Shown here: piece by piece, positions 1 to 11,367 of the stretch | Layout: each line of letters starts with the position of its first letter | How positions within the stretch are numbered: position 1 is the first letter of the stretch | Origin: Chromera velia | Taxonomy: Eukaryota; Sar; Chromeraceae | Length of the DNA: 64,000 nucleotides | Direction: 5' to 3' | NCBI GenBank assembly: GCA_018398765.1 | Contig: JAHBMJ010004651.1 | Coordinates: forward strand, 1-64,000 | Program-made: the position numbers and the translations under genes | Notes under the pieces: generated by a model | Databases searched by the model: none | What the model was told of the DNA's origin: nothing | The model's input: the letters and a program-made list of their open reading frames with translations, nothing else

Positions 1-36
1 GTGTGTGTGTGTGTGTGTGTGTGCGTGTGTGCGTAC

Positions 37-77
<41 letters not shown>

Positions 78-251
78 TTTGTGTGATACTCCGCCGATCG
101 CCCACGTATGTGAGAATCTGACTAGTGCTTGTCAGTCTCTATTTCTGCTTTTTCTCGTGTCGCGATGTCTGCATCCTGGTCCCTTACTCGCTTACGAATG
201 CACTAGGTGATCATGCAACACCTCACTGACTGACTGACTGACTGACTGACG
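1..251. repeat. GT and TGAC microsatellites inside an intron
   Basis: Positions 1-80 are almost pure GT dinucleotides with a few CG interruptions, and 225-251 is a run of TGAC units. Both lie downstream (minus-strand sense) of the ABC-transporter exon, so they are most simply part of its first visible intron. Short open frames here are low-complexity and are not called. Confidence 0.9.
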
Positions 252-537
252 TTGAGCATGGTTGTCTTGCCGCCTCCCGATTTTCCTGCACAGTCATTGC
301 ATGAGACAGGCAGACACAAGTACATGCATACACACAGGGAGATGGCAAATATCTTGGCGATACACAATAGAGAGACCCTGTGGTTTAACCTTCAATCTTT
401 TCTTGATTGCAAATTCCTCTTTGGTTTTCCAGTCCATGGCCTTTCTGCGAAAGGAACAAATACAGGAAGAAAGAAGAAAGGATTGAAAAAAAGAGGTGAC
501 GACACAAATTTGAGAAGACGCTGAATGAAGGACTGAC

Positions 538-1273
538 CGAGGATGACTACGAATTCTCCTTTTTTGATTTCGACCGACACCCCCCGAAGAGCAGGGACAC
601 CCTCAATACCCAGCATATAGGTCTTGTGGACGTTCTCAAGCACCACGATGTCCTGCTTGGAGGGTCTTAGGGGATTTGGCTCCTCTTCCTCCTGTGCGTC
701 ACTTCCTGTTTTGCTTTCTCGTTTTTCCTTCTGTGGCTGTATGGGCATGGGGGACGGCAAGGACGGGTTCATGGGGCCATTCTCTTTGTCGTTCGGTTTT
801 CCAGAGGGACTCTGGTCGATGCCTGTAGCCATCTGATGGAGGTCCTCCCGAGTGTACTGGAAGGTCTGATGCCCCCCCGAAATTTCTGTTTGAGGATGGA
901 GTTCTCCGGACCCTTTGCCACAGAGGCTCCCGTCCTCCCCTGCCCCTGCTGCCTCAACAAAATCCTCGGTAGGCACTCTAAAAATGAAGGCCTGCGAGTT
1001 CGCCTTGGAGGTGCCCCCGTGGATGGACTCTGCTAGGGGCTGTTGAGTAGCAGAGGGAGCAGGCGCAGCTTTGGGGGTTGCACTTGGGGGGCTGGTGGGG
1101 CTCCTCTTGTTGGAACTGAAGGACGAGGGATTCACTGGGGAAGACTCCTCGGGAATGCCCTCTGCAGAGACGGATAAAGGAAGGACAAAGTCAGACGCGT
1201 CAAAGCTGGGGAGAGATATTGGAGAGGCAGCAGATGTGAGTATACATATGTGTATAGAAGTGAGAACAGCCAT
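538..1273 (-). CDS. ABC transporter ATP-binding protein, first coding exon (partial)
   Basis: This exon encodes about 245 residues and ends at 538 before a GTCAGT donor; the rest lies left of the window. Residues 1-205 are low-complexity, rich in Ser, Pro, Glu and Lys. The end is the start of an ABC ATPase domain: DIVVLENVHKTY, then GVPALRGVSVEIKKGEFVV and ILG, which is where the Walker A loop begins. The intron therefore splits Walker A (seen). LENVHKTY with GVPALRGVS is typical of a single-domain MacB/LolD-like ABC family found in many protists (family knowledge); substrate and compartment cannot be read from this exon. The ATG at 1273 is the first in frame, but a splice acceptor (CTCCCCAG) lies just inside, so the true 5' end is uncertain. 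The gene is head to head with the PPR gene. Confidence 0.72.
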
Positions 1274-2221
1274 GCAGGGGATCTGTTGTTTTCTTCTCTG
1301 TATCCTCTCTTAAGTCAGAGGCAAACACGTTGACAGCCTGACAGTAGAAATCTTCTAAATGCCGATGAACGAAGAGGTCTTCACTGTGAATTTTCTCATC
1401 GTGCAGAAGAGCGAATTTCCAGGTCTGGACTCTGAGCAGAGGTTGGTCGACGGGTGCAGATATGCATGCATGTATATACATGCATTCATGCTCATTTCGG
1501 AGACGGTTGGTAGACGAGTTCGGCACTTGCGCACATCGAGGTCTCGAGAATCTTGAAGATGACTGCAATGTGCTTTGTCAGAACTTGTATACTGACCTCC
1601 TGAACGGTCCAAAGGGGAGAGATCGGAGTCGTTCATGTGCGTTCAGGACGAGGAAAGCTTTATATATGTATATAGGCACTTCCTGGCTATAAAGAAATCC
1701 ATGCACCAATCTGTGGCTCCACCGATTAAATTATCGTCATCAACTTCTTCTTCCAGAAACCTTCGCTCGCGTCTCTTTTGCTCTTTCACATTGAGTTGTG
1801 GTATAGCTGCTGAAATGCGAAGCATTGAACGTCACAATCCAGACAGCGAGTCTCTGAGTGAGATGCATGACGAATCAAAAACAGCCTCAATTAATTCTCT
1901 CAAATTATTAATATATAATCAAATCGATCGATCCGACGAAGTTACTACGCGCGTCACGCTGGGTGCGCGCGCACGTTTAACGCGCACGCGAACTTTTTGC
2001 GCCATGCGGCAGCGAAAGGGTCCAGAGTGCATGCATGACTCTGGCACTGAGAAGGGCTCTTCGAGCATCGGATCCCGCGTCCAAAAGCTGTGCGGTATGA
2101 AACGGTTGAATTGGATTCAACTTCCAGCAATGCTTTTTTGTCACACTTGATTCCTATATGACTGTCATGCCTCGCCTGCTTGCGGAAGGGGGGCGGCCTT
2201 TCTGATCCTCTTCCGTCAACG
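1274..2221. promoter_or_regulatory. Divergent intergenic region between ABC and PPR genes
   Basis: About 950 bases separate the two outward-facing starts, so promoters for both genes should lie here (inference from layout). I see a perfect 20-bp palindrome at 1466-1485 centred on TGTATATACA and carrying TGCATG, an AT-rich block at 1880-1930, and a stretch rich in GCGCGC near 1960-1990. No conserved gene is visible; open frames on both strands have no recognisable domain. Confidence 0.45.
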
Positions 2222-5200
2222 ATGTCCCTCTTCCTTCGACTGCACCTTGGAGCGAGACTGTGTTTCCTTTTCACCGTTCTAACCTTCTTATTCCAGCAGG
2301 GGACCACGTTCCCCGTCCGGCTGCGTCCTCCTCTCGCGTTCTGCTTCTTCCCGCAGCCCCGAAAACGACCCGACTTTGATGGGTCGCGTCTGACTGCATG
2401 CATGTCTGCGTCTCCTCGAGGAGACGGGAAGCGCTCCTGCCTTCAAGCGAGGATGGGAGCCCATCGCGGACATGCACAGCATGACGAACGGTCTGAAATG
2501 GAGGAACCGCAGTCTCCAAAACCCCTAGACTTGGAGGAGGTGCTTCTCAGTCTTCAGATACCCTCAGCCCAGCGAGGAGACGGGAAGGTTGACGCACAAC
2601 CCTCAAGTCCCCCCCCTGTTCCTCCGGAACCTCAGCGGTAAGTACATACGTTCTGCTGTCCTATTCCTTGGCGCATTTGTCCCGGTATTCGGCACAATGT
2701 TCCTTACCAGTGTTTCTCACCTTCTATCCATCCATCCATCCATCTGGCCCCCCTCCACGCCTTCCGGCCCTCTCCCCCCTTTCTTCCTGCACCTCACTGG
2801 CACAGCCACTCTTGTCACTGCATTTTCTCTCTCCTCTCCTCTCTTCTCAACACGTTTCCACCCGCCCCTTACTCTTCTCGCGGTTTCCATCCATCCAACA
2901 TTTGCATTCTCTCTCTCTCTCTTTGTGTATCTGTAAGCACACATTCATATGAGGTGCCTTTGCATTCTGTACCACGACCGCCCGATGTTTCTTTCTTTGT
3001 TTCTGTGTCCTATCTCTGTCTCATGCTCTCTTTCTCTGCAGTCGTCGGGAGGACGAGACTTTGCCGCCCGGTTTTGTCCGGAAATCACGATGGAAAAATG
3101 GGTGGGTCGGTCGGCGGTGTTTCTTTCTTCTCTTTCTGCGCCTGGTGATCTGCCTCTAGACTGGACTCGCTTCGAGTTTGTCTCTCGGAAGTTGACCCGC
3201 TCTCCTGCATTTTCTTTCTGTATGAATTCTGTATGAAGAAAATGCATGCACGTGTTTGTCTCTCGGAAGTTGACCCGCTCTCCTGCATGACCCACTTACT
3301 GTCCAAGCCTCTTGCGAGTCATTTGCCTCCCTGACTGCGCTCACGCGGTTTCTCTCCCCTGCCCTTTCTCTTTCTTTCTCTGGCCGTCCGTCTGTCTGTG
3401 TGATTTGACTGTCTGTCTGCAGGTCTGCAGAAGAACAGTTGATGGCAGCATGTCGCGAGGCGGACTGGCAAGCGGCATCCTTGGAGTTTGAGGAATTGAT
3501 CGAGCCCGGCAATTTCGATTTTGTCGGAGTCATTGGGGTGCTAGCAAATGAAGGGCATTGGCGTCTGGCCCTTGCCGTTTTGGAGGTCATGAAGAGAAGA
3601 AGTGGGGGGGATGCCCTGCCTTCCGTCTCCAAGTCCAAGGGGACAAGAAGTTCTGATTTTGTTTTCGCTTACACGAGTGTCATTTCTTCGCTCGGAAAGG
3701 CAAGTGGTGGTAGTCAGTGGGAGATGGCGCACAAGCTGTTCTTGGAAATGAAGGAGAGTGGCTATGAGCCTGATTTGGTTACGTACATCGCATTGATGCA
3801 TGCTTTGGGAAGGGCAAAGGGAGGAAGTAAGTGGGAGATTGCGCTTGGACTTTTGGATGAGATGAAAGAGAGGGGGGTCAATCCTGACAACTCCACGTTT
3901 TCGGTGTTGATCAGGATGTTAGGCCAAGCAGGGGGTGGGAGTAAGTGGAGAAGAGCGCTTGAAGTCTTGGAAGAGATGAAGAAGATGGGGTTAGAGCCTG
4001 ACGCCTCTATCTACACTGCAGTGCTCCGTACGATGCGAAACGCCGAGTTTAGTGGGGCGTGGCAACATGCTGTAAGCTTGTTGAAGGAGATGAGAGAGAG
4101 GGGTTGTGAACCGAACAGATCCACCTACAGTGCATTGATCAGTTTGATGGCGAAAGCAGAGGGGGGCAGTCAGTGGAAGGCTGCATTGGCGTTGTTGAGT
4201 GAGATGAAGGAGAGAGGAGATCCTCTCGATGCGGATGTGTTCATTCCTTTGATCTCTGCAATCGGGAAGGCAAAGGGAGGTAGAGAGTGGAGAAAAGCGA
4301 TGGATTTGTTCAAGAAGATCAAGAATTGGATTCGGCTTGACACAGATACTTTCAACGCACTGATTGGTGCGATGAACAAAGCTGAGGGTGGAAGTGAGTG
4401 GAGGACGGCGTTGCAACTGTTCGCAGTGATGAAGGAAAAGAAGGTTGAGCCCGACATCTTTACATTCAACGCGTTGATTCGTACGATGGAGAGGGCAGAC
4501 GGTGGGAGTCAGTGGGAGACTGCCCTTGAGTTGTTCGGGGAGATGGCTCGGAGGGGCGTCAAGCCTGGTGTTAGCACTTTCAACGCGTTGATTCGCACGA
4601 TGGCAAAAGCAGAGAGGGGGGGTCAGTGGCAGACTGCGCTCTTATTGTTTCAGCAGATGGATGCCGGGGGTGTTGTAGCGAATGCCTTCACGTACAGCGC
4701 GTTGATAAGTGTGCTGGGCAGGGCAAAGGGGGGCAGTCAGTCGGAGCTGGCACTTGAGCTCTTTGATAAAATGAAAGAGAGAGGGGTCAAGCCCAACCAC
4801 GCCACGTTTTTGATGTTGATCAAGGCGTTAGGCCAAATGAAGGGTGGCAGTGGTTGGAGAACGGCCCGTGAGCTTGTAGATGAGATGGAGAGGGACGGGC
4901 TGGTTCCTGATGTGCAAATTTACACTGCAGTGATTGGTGGGATGAAAAACGCTGGCGGTAGAGGGGCATGGGAGCATGCTGTTGGTGTGTTGAAAGAGAT
5001 GGAAAAGAAGGGGTGTAAGCCAAACAGATCCACCTACAGTGCATTGATCAGTGTGATGGCGAAAGCAGAGGGGGGGAGTAAATGGAATGAAGCATTGGGG
5101 TTATTCAATGAAATGAAGGAGAAAGGGGATAGTCCGGATGCTGATGTGTTCAACGCTTTGATCAGTACAATTGGGAATGCAAAAGGGGGTACAGAGTGGG

Positions 5201-7548
5201 TAAGGACGCTGTTTTTGTTTGGGGAGATGAAAGGGAGGCGGATTGACCCTGACAGAAAAACTTTCACGGCGTTGATTAGTGCGATGATGAGGGCAGAGGG
5301 TGGAAGTGAGTGGAAGACAGCACTTCAGGTCTTCGAGGAGATGAAAGAGAAGGGGGTGAGGCCGGACACAGTCAGTTTTAACGTGATGATCAGTGCGATG
5401 GCGAACGCAAAGGATGGTAGCGAGTGGCAGCGAGCGCTCGAATTGTTCCGATTGATGAAAGAGGGGGGCGTCAAGCCTGACACCATCACCTTCAACGCCC
5501 TGATCAGTGCAATGGAGAGGGCCGAGGGGGGGAGTAAGTGGGGTACCGCCCTTCAGTTATTCGAGGAGATGACTAAGAGGGGTGTCCCTCCGGACAGAAT
5601 GACGTTCAATGCTTTGATCCGCACAATGGCAAAAGCGGAGGGGGGAAGTGAGTGGAAGCTCGCGCTGTTGTTGTTGGAGCAGATGGAAGGCCGGGGTATT
5701 CCAGCGAATACATTCACGTTCAATGCACTCATCAGTGCAATGGTAAAGGCTGAGGGTGGTAGCAGGTGGGAGGTTGCGCTGGAGCTCTTTGTTGGTATGA
5801 AGGAAAGGGGGGTTCAGCCGGACGTGTGCACTTTCAATTGTTTGATCAGTGCGATGGAGAAGGCTGCGGGTGGTAGTAGATGGGCGAGGGCGTGGAAACT
5901 CTATGAGGAAATGAAGGAAAGGGGGTACGAGCCGGACACTATTACGTATACTGCGTTGTTCGGTGCTTTGGAAAAGGCTGAGGGGGGAAGTCGCTGGCAG
6001 CGAGCAGTCGGTCTTGTTAATGAAATGAGAGAGAGAGGGGTGAAGGCGGACACGCCTCTGTTGAATTCTTTGCTGCGGGTACTGCAAAAGGCGATGTTCT
6101 ATGATAAATGGAAGAGAGCACTAGATTTCTTTGAGGAGATGCAAGAAAGGGGGGCTAAGCCCTCTGTCACCACCTACAATTTGTTGATCTCCATGGTGGC
6201 GGGCGCCGAGGGAGGCTACGCGTGGGAGACTGCCCGAGGGCTTTTTGATGAGATGAAGCAGAGGGGGTTGAAACCGAATACAGCCACATTTAATGCTCTG
6301 ATCGGAGCACTGGGGAAGGCTGGCGGGGGCAGCAAGTGGGAGACTGCGCTTGAGTTGTTTGATCAGATGGAGGAGATGGCGGTCGAGCCCGACACGGCCA
6401 CGTACTGCCTTGTAATGAAGACGTTGAGAAAGGCAGAGGGTGGGAGTGAGTGGGAAAGGGCGCTAGGGCATTTTGATGGGATGAAGGATAGACGAATGAG
6501 TTTTAGCACGAGTGTGTATGATGAGATGATTGGGGCGATGGGGAGTGCAAAGGGTGGAAGTAAGTGGGAGATTGCAATGGGTCTGTTCGATGAGTTGAAA
6601 GAGAACGGACTTGAACCGACCACGAGAACTTACAATGCTTTGATCAGTGCAATGGAGAAGATTGAGGGGGGAAGCAGGTGGGACATAGCGCTTGAGTTGT
6701 TTGAGGAGATGAGAGAGAGGGGTGTAGAGCGTAATGTTGCGTCGTACAGTTCATTGATCAGTACTTTGGAGAAAGCACCGGGCGGCAGAGAGTGGAGAAG
6801 AGCACTTAGGTTGTTTGACGACATGAAGAGGGAGGGAGTAGAGCCCGACACCATCACGTACAACGCGTTGATCAGTGTGATGGAGAAAGCGGAAGGCGGC
6901 AGCCAGTGGGAGATTGCGCTTTTGCTACTCGAAGAGATGAAGGAAAAAGGGCTTGCACCCGATACAACAACTTACAATTCGTTGATCAGCGTGATGGAGA
7001 AAGCGGAAGGCGGCAGCCAGTGGGAGGTGGCGCTTGGGCTTTTTGAAGAGATGAAGGAGCGGGGTGTAGAGCCTGACACCATCACGTTCAACTCTTTGTT
7101 CAGTACGATGGAGAAGGCAAAGGGTGACAGTCATTGGAGGACGGCACTTGGTCTGTTCGACCAAATGAAGGGAAAGGGGGTGGAGCGTGGCACACTCACT
7201 TACAACGCATTGGGCCGAATGTTCGGGGTGATGGAGAATGGTGGAGAGTGGGAGGCTACTCTTGCGTTTTTTGATCAAATGAAGGAGCAAGACGTGGATC
7301 CTAGCCGAGGTACTTACAGCGTTCAGATGAAAAAAGGTGAGGGGGGCAGCAAGTGGCGGATCGCGATGAGGCTGTTCCATGAGATGAAGGAGAGGGGGCT
7401 GGAACCTGACAGAATTACGTTTTCTGCTTTGATCCTCGCGATGGAGAAGGCTGGGGGAGGCAGTGAGTGGGAGCGTCCGCTCGAATTGATAGAAGAGATG
7501 CGTTCCAAAGGCCTTTTGCCACGAGATGGCAAGCATGAATTGGAGTGA
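2222..7548 (+). CDS. Plastid-targeted pentatricopeptide repeat (PPR) protein, 34 repeats
   Basis: Exons are 2222-2637, 3042-3101 and 3423-7548 (donors GTAAGT and GTGGGT, acceptors CTGCAG); the frame closes to 1533 residues. The first in-frame ATG is at 2222. It opens a signal-peptide-like segment (MSLFLRLHLGARLCFLFTV), followed by a basic Ser/Pro/Arg stretch containing GTTFPVRLRP, a bipartite leader as used for complex plastids. From about residue 230 to the end I count 34 tandem units of 38 residues, each built on GGSxWxxALxLFxEMKERG then PDxxTYNALISxMEKAE. This is the PPR helix pair with three extra residues compared with the usual 35. PPR arrays bind single-stranded organelle RNA (family knowledge). 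There is no DYW or SMR tail, so a role in RNA stability, processing or translation is likelier than editing (inference). Repeats 2-9 resemble 10-18, showing block duplication. Confidence 0.92.
3176..3288. repeat. 35-bp direct repeat flanking a hairpin in PPR intron 2
   Basis: A 35-base segment at 3176-3210 recurs without change at 3254-3288. Between them, 3206-3246 forms an inverted repeat: TGCATTTTCTT pairs with AAGAAAATGCA around a 19-base loop that itself contains two TCTGTATGAA-like copies. Everything lies in the intron 3102-3422. It looks like a local duplication or a footprint of a small insertion (inference). Confidence 0.8.
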
Positions 7549-8329
7549 TGTATGTACAAAAAATCGTAACAGAATGACTTGCACTTTTCAGATTTGCGTT
7601 TGACAGGTATACAGCCCTGCCTCCGAGTCGCTTCTTTGTACATATAAATACTAGAACAAACATTGCATGACATAGCCCGGGGTTGCCGGTGGTAAGAGCC
7701 CAAAACGGTGGTTCACCGGCTTTGACCATTTCAATTTAATTTATCTGAATGTTGAATAATAGCTTAAATTCGTACGGCTATGTTCTGTATATGTAAATTT
7801 AAAAGTATAGTAAAAAACTGTATATTATTGAGGCACACCCCTTTCCCGTTTGCGGCCCAAATTACGGGGGGAACTTCCGAGTCTAAAAGTTAACGGTGCA
7901 AGTCGAGGCCTGGCAGTGGACCGCGGGATGACCTGTCAGACCTGAAACATAAATCCTATCCTATCCTCAAAGACAAAACGGCGACGTGCAGTGTCCTAGG
8001 GCACCAATAAATCACTTATCACTTCTCATTTATTACTTAATTAATTAACATTGGAACATATCAATCAATCAATCAAACACTCATTTGAACAAATTAAATT
8101 AAATTTATACAAATAAAACTTCTATGCATATTGTTAGCTTGTGTGTAACAAGGTTCGCGGGTTTGCGACTATAGATTTTGTTAGATTAAATCAATAATTG
8201 ACTTTTTCATTTTTTAAAAAATTTATTTTTTATAACGTGCGTCAGTCACGGCGGTTAGCAACCGTAAGTAACATACAATGTGCTAGCCTAGGCCTGCGTG
8301 CCACGAACGCACACGAATCCAGACACGCA
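7549..8329. other. Intergenic DNA after the PPR gene, AT-rich
   Basis: No gene is recognisable. The 3' flank of the PPR gene runs to about 7700, with a short GCCGGTG/CACCGGC stem at 7684-7719. From 7730 the sequence becomes strongly AT-rich, with TATCCTATCC near 7960 and an ATCA run near 8060-8076. A similar mix of AT-rich DNA with ATCA runs recurs at 18510 and 43785, which suggests a dispersed repeat family, but I could not align whole copies. Confidence 0.5.
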
Positions 8330-8447
8330 CTCACTTACACTCACATTCACTCTCACTTCTCATGCACACTCACACTCATGCACACTCACACTCATACTCA
8401 CACACATGCCTAGACACACGCAAGGACACACGCAAGGACACACGCAA

Positions 8448-8487
<40 letters not shown>

Positions 8488-8543
8488 ACACACCACTCTA
8501 GCTCATACTCACACACACGCCTAGACACACGCAAGGACACACA

Positions 8544-8577
<34 letters not shown>

Positions 8578-8705
8578 ACTCTAGTTCATACTCACACACA
8601 CGCCTAGACACACGCAAGGACACACACACACACACACACACACACACTCATTTACTCACTCACTCACTCACTCACTCACTCACTCACTCACTCACACTCA
8701 CACAA
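8330..8705. repeat. CA microsatellite with higher-order units
   Basis: CA runs alternate with a unit containing CCTAGACACACGCAAGGACA. It appears in three larger blocks (about 8405, 8520 and 8605), two of them opened by ACCACTCTAG. The block ends with an ACTC run at 8650-8700. Open frames through it are low-complexity and not genes. Confidence 0.92.
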
Positions 8706-8939
8706 CATGGCACGCTACACGAATCGAAGGAGCATCCAAGCCACGGCTCAAGGAAGCCATTTCATTTCCAAAAAAGGAAGTCCAATTAAAGACACAGCCT
8801 CAGCGAGACACTGCACGCCGCACAAAAGAACACATGCAGACACACTTTCTACGCAATTAACCGAGCATCTAGCCGAGCACGCCTGTGTATGATTAAGTGG
8901 ATGCACCGTGCGTGTATGACAGTGAAGGAAGGATCATGT

Positions 8940-8998
8940 GATCATGCAGGCAACAAAAAGACAGAAAGATAGAAAGACAGAAAGACAGAAAGACAGAC

Positions 8999-9033
<35 letters not shown>

Positions 9034-9094
9034 GAGGGAGAATGAAAAAGCGAACGAAAGAAGGAATGCAAGCAAGAGAGCAAGAAAGAAAGAA

Positions 9095-9134
<40 letters not shown>

Positions 9135-9202
9135 CGGGAAAAGAAAGAAGGAAGGAAGAAGAACGAAAGGAAGAAGGAAGAAAGGAAGAAAGGAAGGAAG
9201 GA

Positions 9203-9234
<32 letters not shown>

Positions 9235-9302
9235 AGGAAAGAAGGAAAGAAGGAAAGAAGGAAAGAAGGAAAGAAGGAAAGAAGGAAAGAAGAAAAGAAG
9301 GA

Positions 9303-9342
<40 letters not shown>

Positions 9343-9345
9343 AAA
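8940..9345. repeat. Purine-rich GAAA/GGAAA satellite
   Basis: About 400 bases of nearly uninterrupted AG on the plus strand: AAAGACAG units first, then AAAG, then GGAAAGAA units. Long open frames on both strands (poly-Phe/Leu/Ser on the minus strand) follow from the repeat and are not called. The strand asymmetry could allow triplex (H-DNA) formation (inference). The next 350 bases, 9346-9701, hold the 3' flank of the GPX-like gene and nothing else I recognise. Confidence 0.92.
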
Positions 9346-9701
9346 GAGTCCACACGCAAACAGACTCTCCTTCGTTTCCGCAGAGGTCTGGAAAGAGAAA
9401 AGAAAGAAGATTGAAGAAAAAAGAACCACAGGAAAAGCGGGAAGAAAAAAAGGCAAGGCAAGACAAGAAAATGAAAAAAGCGGAATCCTGCCTTCTGATA
9501 GATCGCAGGTGTTCACAGCGAAACGTCACAGTCTCCTACTACTAACTTGATCTTCCGAGGTCCGGCTAACGAATGCGAATCGAACCGTCAAGAAGCATCG
9601 CGGTAACCCGAGTTCGCTCTCTCTTCAGAGAAGCGTGACCAAAGACCTGAAAGTCTGTTATTAAATTCAATCAAGCTCCTGGCTCTGCATTCTTTTGCTG
9701 C

Positions 9702-10682
9702 TCAACTTCCACGCTCGAGCAAAGGGAGCTCAAAAGCATCCCTGGTATTCTGCTGACAGGTCGGCAGCCAGGGGTAGACCATGCACTTCGACTTCTTAGG
9801 CAGCCTCGCACTGACGATGTATGAGTCCACATCGTCGGAAAATCCAGACTTCATCACGTCCACCCCAGGGAGATAGCGTCGGAGGACACGGCCGTCCTTG
9901 TTCAACAAAAACTTCACAAAATTCCATTCCAGGTCAGTCTCATACCCCTTCGCACTCATCATTCTCTTATACAGAGGTGACTGGTTAGGCCCATACGCCA
10001 CGTCTTGCTTGTCCAAGACAGTCCATGTAATCTCGTATTTGTCTTCGAGGTTTTTTCGAATTCGGTTACTGTCATTGTCCGACTCATCTCCAAAAGAGTT
10101 GGACGGGACCTGCACAATGTTGATACCTTGAGTCTGGAAGATCAGAGCGAATTGCTTCAGTTGCAGCATCGTCTCTCTGAAGAACGTGGCATCTGAGCCT
10201 GTGTTGATCACCAGAGTCGCCTTGGGACCCAACAACTCCTTCATAAGCCTCCTCTCCCCCCCCACCGACACTTCTACATCAGCAACGGTCACCTTCTTGT
10301 CAACCGGGTCAACATCGTAAATCTTCTTCTCTGGGCTTCTGAAATTCATCGCAGACGCAGGGGGGACGCGCACAAGGCCCGCCCCTGCCACCGCAGCAGA
10401 GGGCATCAAAAGAAGCCGTCTCAATGACTGCCGTCTCCCCTCTGTAGGAAACTCATTTGCCGTCTCCGTCTCCTCTGCTTCACTGATGCTCAAGGGAACG
10501 TCCCAATCCCCACGCCCCCGTACAAGACTGATTAACGATGCGGATCTCTGCACTGTTGCGCCTCGGTTTGGACTGACCAAGAAGGCCGAGCTAAGAGAAA
10601 AATGACAACCGAGGAGCAGTGCGGAAAGGAGACAGGCAGCAGATGACAGCCCACCCGCCATCCTGCTTCTTGAGAACTCCAT
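9702..10682 (-). CDS. Glutathione-peroxidase-like protein, thylakoid-lumen type, lacking catalytic Cys
   Basis: Single exon, 326 residues from the ATG at 10682. The open frame continues 75 codons upstream, but this Met starts a clear leader. The leader has three parts: a signal peptide ending SSAFLVSPNRG (Phe after the cleavage site, the complex-plastid rule); a transit-like segment; then RRQSLRRLLLM, a hydrophobic run and VPPASA before MNF, like a twin-arginine lumen signal. The mature part follows the GPX fold: LVINTGSDATFF, VPSNSFGD, then WNFVKFLLNKDGRVLRRYLP, a near-perfect GPX signature. At the peroxidatic Cys/Sec position (VNVASKCG in normal GPX) it has Ala, the resolving-Cys site is Ser, and the catalytic Gln appears to be Glu, while the Trp-Asn pair remains (seen by alignment from memory). 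It is probably not a peroxidase; a binding or structural lumen role is inference. It is divergent from CCT3. Confidence 0.85.
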   Translation of the reverse strand: MEFSRSRMAGGLSSAACLLSALLLGCHFSLSSAFLVSPNRGATVQRSASLISLVRGRGDWDVPLSISEAEETETANEFPTEGRRQSLRRLLLMPSAAVAGAGLVRVPPASAMNFRSPEKKIYDVDPVDKKVTVADVEVSVGGERRLMKELLGPKATLVINTGSDATFFRETMLQLKQFALIFQTQGINIVQVPSNSFGDESDNDSNRIRKNLEDKYEITWTVLDKQDVAYGPNQSPLYKRMMSAKGYETDLEWNFVKFLLNKDGRVLRRYLPGVDVMKSGFSDDVDSYIVSARLPKKSKCMVYPWLPTCQQNTRDAFELPLLERGS

Positions 10683-11367
10683 CGCGGCACACGAGCGTGA
10701 GAAGATAGAAAGCACGGTCACACACAACACAAATCGGGATGGAATGCCCAGCGACGGCAAGCGTCCGCCGTCCTGCCTAGAGGTCTTCAGTGTGAGCTCA
10801 AAGATGCTCTGATCATGCATGCATGCGGTCGCTGGGCCCCCATTGGCCCCCCAAGGGCCAGGACGAGCTCGCACGGAGCTATGCAGTTCTTGAAGTTTGG
10901 GGGGCACTTACAGACGAACTCTGCGCACTTGCCGTCTCCATGCACGAAAATCCCAACTTAGAATCCAAAAAGAAACCCTCGCATTTGAAATCTCGAAATT
11001 TGCAAGATCGATCGTCACATTGTGGATTGTTGAAGTCGACTTTCTGGATCAACTTTGGAGGGCATATTGTTGACATATTTTATACATTCTTGATTTGCCG
11101 ACGTGTCTTGCATCGCTCAATTTCTGCAGAAGAATTCCCTGTCGACTCGAGCCCCGAGTGGTTTTGTTCCCTCGCTCCCTCGATCCTGTTCGAAATTTCC
11201 CTTAATTGTGTTCTTTCAAGAGACTGAGCCGCACTTCTACTGGCGAGCATTGATCGGACAGCCGGCCGGCTTTCCCCCCAGAACCTTAGCGTAGGGTGGT
11301 CGGGACAAGATAGTAGAGGCCAAAGCCTTCGTGTGGTTCCAAAAGTCAATAAACAAGAGCAGTCAAG
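10683..11367. promoter_or_regulatory. Divergent promoter region between GPX-like gene and CCT3
   Basis: The 685 bases between the two outward starts should carry both promoters (inference from layout). A TGCATGCATG run at 10817-10826 lies about 135 bases from the GPX-like start; TGCATGC is a known target of one ApiAP2 factor in apicomplexans (family knowledge). No TATA box stands out. Confidence 0.45.

Noticed and set aside
1954-2403. 149-codon minus-strand frame overlapping the PPR start
   Set aside because: Antisense to the leader-coding exon, basic and without any domain; the plus-strand gene explains the region.
3991-7584. Several minus-strand open frames of 70-220 codons inside the PPR exon
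   Set aside because: They lie antisense to the PPR repeats and show the same periodicity; shadows of the real gene.
7950-7975. TATCCTATCC near 7960 (and AGAATAGAATAGG near 55310) as LINE 3' ends
   Set aside because: Short repeats of this kind can end LINEs, but no LINE reverse transcriptase or endonuclease sequence is nearby.
8893-9516. Long minus-strand open frames rich in Phe, Leu and Ser
   Set aside because: They are translations of the AAAG/GGAAAG satellite; every frame is open because the repeat has no stop codons on that strand.
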